Positions 60,721-64,000 of a stretch of DNA of 64,000 nt are shown in pieces. The stretch lies in NCBI RefSeq assembly GCF_002234595.1, contig NZ_NMUL01000005.1, positions 434,001 to 498,000 on the forward strand, given 5' to 3'. Within the stretch, counting starts at the first letter, position 1; every line of letters starts with the position of its first letter. The position numbers and the translations under genes were made by a program. The DNA comes from Amycolatopsis vastitatis (GTDB lineage Bacteria > Actinomycetota > Actinomycetes > Mycobacteriales > Pseudonocardiaceae). Below the pieces are notes generated by a model, which made no database searches, was not told the origin of the DNA, and saw nothing but the letters and a program-made list of their open reading frames with translations.

Positions 60721-60999
60721 ATGAACGCGAGGATTCCGCTCGTTGCGATCGTGATCGCGCTGACCAGTGGGGGTGCGGTCGCCTGCACATCCGATCCGTT
60801 GGACGTGACTTGCCAGGAGTACGCCGGCCTCGGTGAAACCCAGCAGCTGGATCTGGCGGCCCGCTGGGGATCGCCCACGCGTGACCGCGTCGACGCGATG
60901 GGCCGCATCGTCGCCCCGCAGTACCGGAGCGAGCTGCTGAGTTATTGCCGAACGCATGCGGACGACAAATTGAAAAATCTCGAGATCACCTTCCGGTGA
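60721..60999 (+). CDS. Small exported protein, HdeA-like (92 aa)
   Basis: A signal-like N-terminus (MNARIPLVAIVIALTSGGAV, then ACTS) may be cleaved as a lipoprotein. The mature part TCQEYAGLGETQQLDLAARW ... LLSYCRTHADD has two Cys spaced as in HdeA-type acid chaperones and related actinobacterial exported proteins. The family link is tentative. Adjacent ATGs at 60718 and 60721 are both possible. Confidence 0.6.
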   Translation: MNARIPLVAIVIALTSGGAVACTSDPLDVTCQEYAGLGETQQLDLAARWGSPTRDRVDAMGRIVAPQYRSELLSYCRTHADDKLKNLEITFR

Positions 61000-61030
61000 G
61001 CATGATCCTGTCCCACAAAAAGGAGAAACA

Positions 61031-61282
61031 ATGAGTGTCGAACCGCAGCCGATCGGAAACCAGACCGAAGTCCGACCGTACAGCCAGGCCAGCCGCGCGG
61101 GCTACGGCTTGCTTTGGACGGCATGGACCATCGTGCTGACGATCGGTGGATTCGCCCTGTTCGCGAACAGCTCGGTCTTCGCCGGGTTGATCAGCCTGGG
61201 CCTCGCCGCGCTGGCTCTTCGGTACACGTGGCGGATCTGGACCTGGCAAGCGAGACGGCTCATCTTCTTCATCGTCTTCTGA
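61031..61282 (+). CDS. Small two-TM membrane protein (83 aa)
   Basis: ATG at 61031 with AGGAG 7 nt upstream. Two hydrophobic segments (LLWTAWTIVLTIGGFALF and VFAGLISLGLAALALRYTW) and a basic/aromatic end (RIWTWQARRLIFFIVF). It ends directly against the convergent regulator gene. It probably forms a pair with the upstream exported protein, 31 nt away. Function unknown. Confidence 0.7.
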   Translation: MSVEPQPIGNQTEVRPYSQASRAGYGLLWTAWTIVLTIGGFALFANSSVFAGLISLGLAALALRYTWRIWTWQARRLIFFIVF

Positions 61283-63481
61283 TCATTCTTCGCACGTCGG
61301 CCGGTTCCGGTACTGAGCCTCGCCGAGCACAGCAGGATTGAGGGTGACCCGATACGCGGCGGCCTCCGCCCACCAGCGAGCCGCCGCCTGCCGGTCGCCA
61401 CGCCCGGCTGCCGTGTTGCCCAGGCCCGTGAGCGCCCGCGCCCGCTCGTACTCGCTCCCGGCGTCGTCCGCCACCTGGGCCGCGTGGCGGTAGCAGGACT
61501 CGGCGTGGTCCCACCGGCCGGCGCGGAAATGCACCCAGGCTTCACAGTTCGCCGACATCGCCCGATCGATCGGCAGCTGAGCGAGCTCGGTTGCCTCCCG
61601 CGCGGCGGCCAGTGCCTCGGGGAACTGCCCGAGAGCCGCCGAAACGAGGGCAATACCGCGAAGCGCGATCGCCACGTTCCTGGTCCGGCCGGTCCGGCGG
61701 TAGACGGCCAGCACCGTCGTCAACTCGGTCAGGGCCGGTTCGGCCTCGCCTCGGTACAGGCGCGCCCACGCCAAGCTGGACATCGCGTCGATCGCGCCCC
61801 GGTCGTCGTCGGCCACCGCGAACTGCTCCTGAGCCTGCTCGTGGAAGCGGACCGCGTCGTCGACGTGGCCGGCCTCCAGGCAAGCCATGCCCAGGTTGTT
61901 GAGGATCATTCCCGTCGCGCTCGGGTCACCGGCTGCTCGGGCGGCTTCGAGCGCACGCTCGTGCGTCCGCATCCACGGCTCGAACAGCTTCTCGCGAAAG
62001 AAGAACGCGCGGAGGACGAACGCGAGCTGCCAGCAGCGGTCGTACAGCCGGTGCCGGGCGGCGGCATCGACTGTGTCGGCAAGCACCGGCCACTGCGCGG
62101 CCAGCCACGCGAGTGCGCCGTCCGAGTCCGAGAAGGCAAGGGCGGCCGAGGCCGGCAGGCCGGTGGCCGGCCGGAACCGATAGGGCTCGGCGAGCTCGTC
62201 GGCCGCCAGCGTCATCGCGACGAGGTGGTCGACCAGCCTGCGCACGGCCGCTTCGCGGTCGTCCGGTCCGACTTCGGGAAGGGCGTGCTTCGCCGCGAAG
62301 GTGCGTATCAGGTCATGGAGCTCGACGTAGCCCCGTTCGTCGCGGACGACCAGGTTTGCGTCGTGCAGCCGATCCATCAGGCGGTCCGCTTCGCCGGTGT
62401 CGAGACCGGCGAGTGCCTCGACGGCGCCCGTTTCCGCGGCGGCCGCGGGGTGGAGGGCAAGCAGGCCCAGCAACCGCCGCTGGTCGTGGGGCAGCGTTTC
62501 GTACGAGACGGTGAACGCGGTGGAGACGCTCCGCTCACCGTCCTCCAGCGCGCCGAGCCGGGTGGTCTCGTCGGCCAGCCGGTCGCGCAGCTCCGCCGCC
62601 GTCCAGCCGCCGGCGACGAACCGGGCGGCCACGACGCGCACCGCGAGCGGCAGCTGTCCGCAATACCGGATGATTTCGGTCGCGATGCCCTCGTCTGTGG
62701 GCGCGTGTTCGCCGGCGACGGACCGGAGAAGGTGCAGGGCGTCGTCGAGCGGGAGGACGCCGACGGGGAAGTGCCAGGCGTCGTCGAGGGCGGGTAGCCG
62801 TCCCCGGCTGGTCACCAGGATCCGGGATGACGTTTCGCTGTCGACGATGGCCCGGATCTGTTCGGCGGACCGCACGTTGTCGAGCACGAGGATCATCCGT
62901 CGCCCGCGCAGCTGGTCACGGACCAGGTTGGCCCGGCCGTCTTCGTCTGCGGGAACTTGATCGGCTGAGATGTCCAGCAGCCGCAGCAGCCGGTGCATGG
63001 CTTCGCCGGACGAAAGCTCGACGGCGCCGGGGGTGTGCCCGCGCAGATCGAAGAAGAGGGAGCCGTCCGGGAAAGTGCTCGCGACCCGTCGGGCGGCGGC
63101 GACGGCCAGTACCGTCTTCCCGGCTCCCGCCATCCCGTGCACGATGCCGACCCGGGCCTCGTCCGGGCGGAGAAGCAGTGCGGTAAGCGCTTCGAGTTCG
63201 GGTTCGCGGCCGACGAAGTACCGCCCGCTGTCGGGCAGCCCGACGATGCCGCCGGCGTTCCGGCGCGCGGGGGATGCCGATTCGGTGGCGAGGGCGAGCA
63301 GTTCTCCGCCGGCGCCCAGCGCCTGGTCGCAGGCTTTGGCCAGTTCCCGGTTCACCCGGGCCTTGCCGTTCTCCACCTTGCTGAGGTAACCCTTGGTGAA
63401 ATGGACGGACGCGGCGAGTCCGGTCAGTGACATGCCGACCGATGTCCGTCGACGTTTCAATTCTGCTCCAAAGTCCGGCAT
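61283..63481 (-). CDS. XRE-NB-ARC-TPR regulator (STAND ATPase)
   Basis: A 732-residue signal-transduction protein. An N-terminal XRE helix-turn-helix (GAELKRRRTSVGMSLTGLAA; TKGYLSKVENGKARVN) is followed by a NB-ARC ATPase (P-loop HGMAGAGKTVLA, Walker B MILVLDNV, ILVTSRGRLP) and from about residue 430 TPR-like helices (NNLGMACLEAGHVDDAVRFH; GLGNTAAGRGDRQAAARWW). STAND proteins switch on when a ligand binds the repeats. Unlike AfsR there is no SARP domain. The ATG at 63481 lies 73 nt after a possible 17-residue peptide gene on the same strand. Confidence 0.9.
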   Translation of the reverse strand: MPDFGAELKRRRTSVGMSLTGLAASVHFTKGYLSKVENGKARVNRELAKACDQALGAGGELLALATESASPARRNAGGIVGLPDSGRYFVGREPELEALTALLLRPDEARVGIVHGMAGAGKTVLAVAAARRVASTFPDGSLFFDLRGHTPGAVELSSGEAMHRLLRLLDISADQVPADEDGRANLVRDQLRGRRMILVLDNVRSAEQIRAIVDSETSSRILVTSRGRLPALDDAWHFPVGVLPLDDALHLLRSVAGEHAPTDEGIATEIIRYCGQLPLAVRVVAARFVAGGWTAAELRDRLADETTRLGALEDGERSVSTAFTVSYETLPHDQRRLLGLLALHPAAAAETGAVEALAGLDTGEADRLMDRLHDANLVVRDERGYVELHDLIRTFAAKHALPEVGPDDREAAVRRLVDHLVAMTLAADELAEPYRFRPATGLPASAALAFSDSDGALAWLAAQWPVLADTVDAAARHRLYDRCWQLAFVLRAFFFREKLFEPWMRTHERALEAARAAGDPSATGMILNNLGMACLEAGHVDDAVRFHEQAQEQFAVADDDRGAIDAMSSLAWARLYRGEAEPALTELTTVLAVYRRTGRTRNVAIALRGIALVSAALGQFPEALAAAREATELAQLPIDRAMSANCEAWVHFRAGRWDHAESCYRHAAQVADDAGSEYERARALTGLGNTAAGRGDRQAAARWWAEAAAYRVTLNPAVLGEAQYRNRPTCEE

Positions 63482-63554
63482 GGTTCGATCATCCTGTATT
63501 CGGCGAACGTGGGGAAGGTCGACCGGCGGCCCGGGCCCGCCGGCCTGTACCTGT

Positions 63555-63608
63555 TCAGCCCAGCAGGGAGACCAGCTGGCCGAGCACGATGATGAGGTGC
63601 GTGTGCAT
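63555..63608 (-). CDS. Possible 17-residue hydrophobic peptide
   Basis: ATG at 63608 preceded by AAAGGG (8 nt away) encodes MHTHLIIVLGQLVSLLG and a TGA stop. Too short for certainty, but the ribosome-binding site is good and it directly precedes a TPR-containing regulator gene. It could be a peptide signal, a leader peptide or chance. Confidence 0.35.
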   Translation of the reverse strand: MHTHLIIVLGQLVSLLG

Positions 63609-63872
63609 CGGATTCACCCTTTCCGGATCGCGTCGCCGACGTTTCCGTGCGGCGAGTTCCTTGGTCGCCGAAGGATTTCGACGAGCCAAGCTTGACCCGG
63701 CGTTTTCCTCGATGACAGGCGTTTCCTGTTGCCTGTCAGTAGAAAACGCGGTCACTGCTTTGACCTGCGGTGTTTCCGCGAACTGGAAACACTGGGGAAA
63801 CAGGTGATGGCGTCGTGTCCCGTGGGGAAGATGAGTAGACTTCCCCGCAACGACCAAGACGGAGGTGGCGGC

Positions 63873-64000
63873 TTGGCTCAGGAGGCGGCCGACGCGAAGA
63901 TCAACGATCTCTCAACGGAGCTGAAACTGCTTCGCAAGGGTCTGGGCATCCAAGCGAAGACCCTGCCCGGTGTCGTCGGCGAACGCTTGCGCGAAGTTTG
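63873..64000 (+). CDS. Hypothetical protein, N-terminal part (cut by window end)
   Basis: TTG at 63873 with GGAGGTGG about 5 nt upstream begins MAQEAADAKINDLSTELKLL and continues RKGLGIQAKTLPGVVGERLREV to the window end. The LRKGLGIQA...GERLRE phrase resembles the N-terminus of a widespread actinomycete family near regulatory genes. It is divergent from the NB-ARC regulator. Nothing more can be said from 42 codons. Confidence 0.6.
   Translation, partial: MAQEAADAKINDLSTELKLLRKGLGIQAKTLPGVVGERLREV

Noticed and set aside
60439..60957. Short open frames on both strands around 60.4-60.9 kb
   Set aside because: They conflict with each other and with the better supported exported protein at 60721.

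Overview
The window is 64 kb of high-GC actinobacterial chromosome, most like Amycolatopsis or a close relative in the Pseudonocardiaceae. The signs are very high GC, frequent GTG and TTG starts, CarD, MhuD-type heme oxygenase, ECF sigma factors, an XRE/DUF397 pair, an F420-type PPOX protein, and a gene set matching the Mycobacterium tuberculosis Rv3579c-Rv3592 neighbourhood (rlmB, cysS, ispF, ispD, carD, lpqE, radA, carbonic anhydrase, mutY, mhuD). Here that block is split and interleaved with other genes. Genus assignment is inference.

Layout. 1-1577: daunorubicin-type ABC exporter (permease cut by the window edge, ATPase complete). 1803-8674: endonuclease/exonuclease/phosphatase membrane protein, a frameshifted lipoprotein gene, Sir2 deacylase, mhuD, AAA ATPase, M1 aminopeptidase, alpha/beta hydrolase. 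8805-13401: Tat-exported amidase, mutY, glycosyltransferase, beta-carbonic anhydrase, LacI regulator. 13579-16223: zinc importer znuACB behind a Zur-like box. 16220-19785: two tandem DUF445 membrane proteins and a DivIVA-like coiled-coil protein. 20291-23794: class II aldolase, an IS5-family element inserted exactly at the aldolase stop codon, a four-cold-shock-domain protein and an HD hydrolase, with IS-like ends in inverted orientation at both borders. 23868-28288: poorly characterised genes (cupin-like, membrane proteins, transglutaminase-like, histidine phosphatase). 28338-30389: MBOAT acyltransferase with two small partners. 30506-38382: conserved core block rlmB-cysS-HAD-PPOX-ispF-ispD-carD facing lpqE-radA. 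38431-43685: ECF sigma/CU044_5270 pair, ArsR-type regulator with a membrane-anchored hydrolase, XRE/DUF397 pair. 43773-49366: trehalose metabolism (otsA and an OtsB-GH15 fusion) and a ThrE exporter.

The most unusual stretch is 49546-54501. A normal tRNA-Thr is followed by a large secreted RHS/YD-repeat protein with a hydrophobic C-terminal tip and three overlapping genes for tiny membrane proteins. Next come a 32-residue leader-like ORF, an intrinsic terminator with a T run, and a compact array of seven tRNA-like genes. Six of these lie within 450 bp, separated by 1-7 nt, and several are structurally abnormal (a Leu anticodon on a class I body, very small D arms, non-canonical T loops). A secreted RCC1-propeller protein follows.

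54630-64000: RCC1 protein, alpha/beta hydrolase, MFS exporter with an adjacent TetR repressor and shared TTGAC/GTCAA half-sites, small secreted and membrane proteins, and an XRE-NB-ARC-TPR regulator with a possible 17-residue peptide gene just upstream. Several long perfect palindromes sit at gene ends (8679-8801, 19793-19833, 19971-20020, 30448-30499, 43701-43757) and probably act as terminators or belong to genome-wide repeat families.
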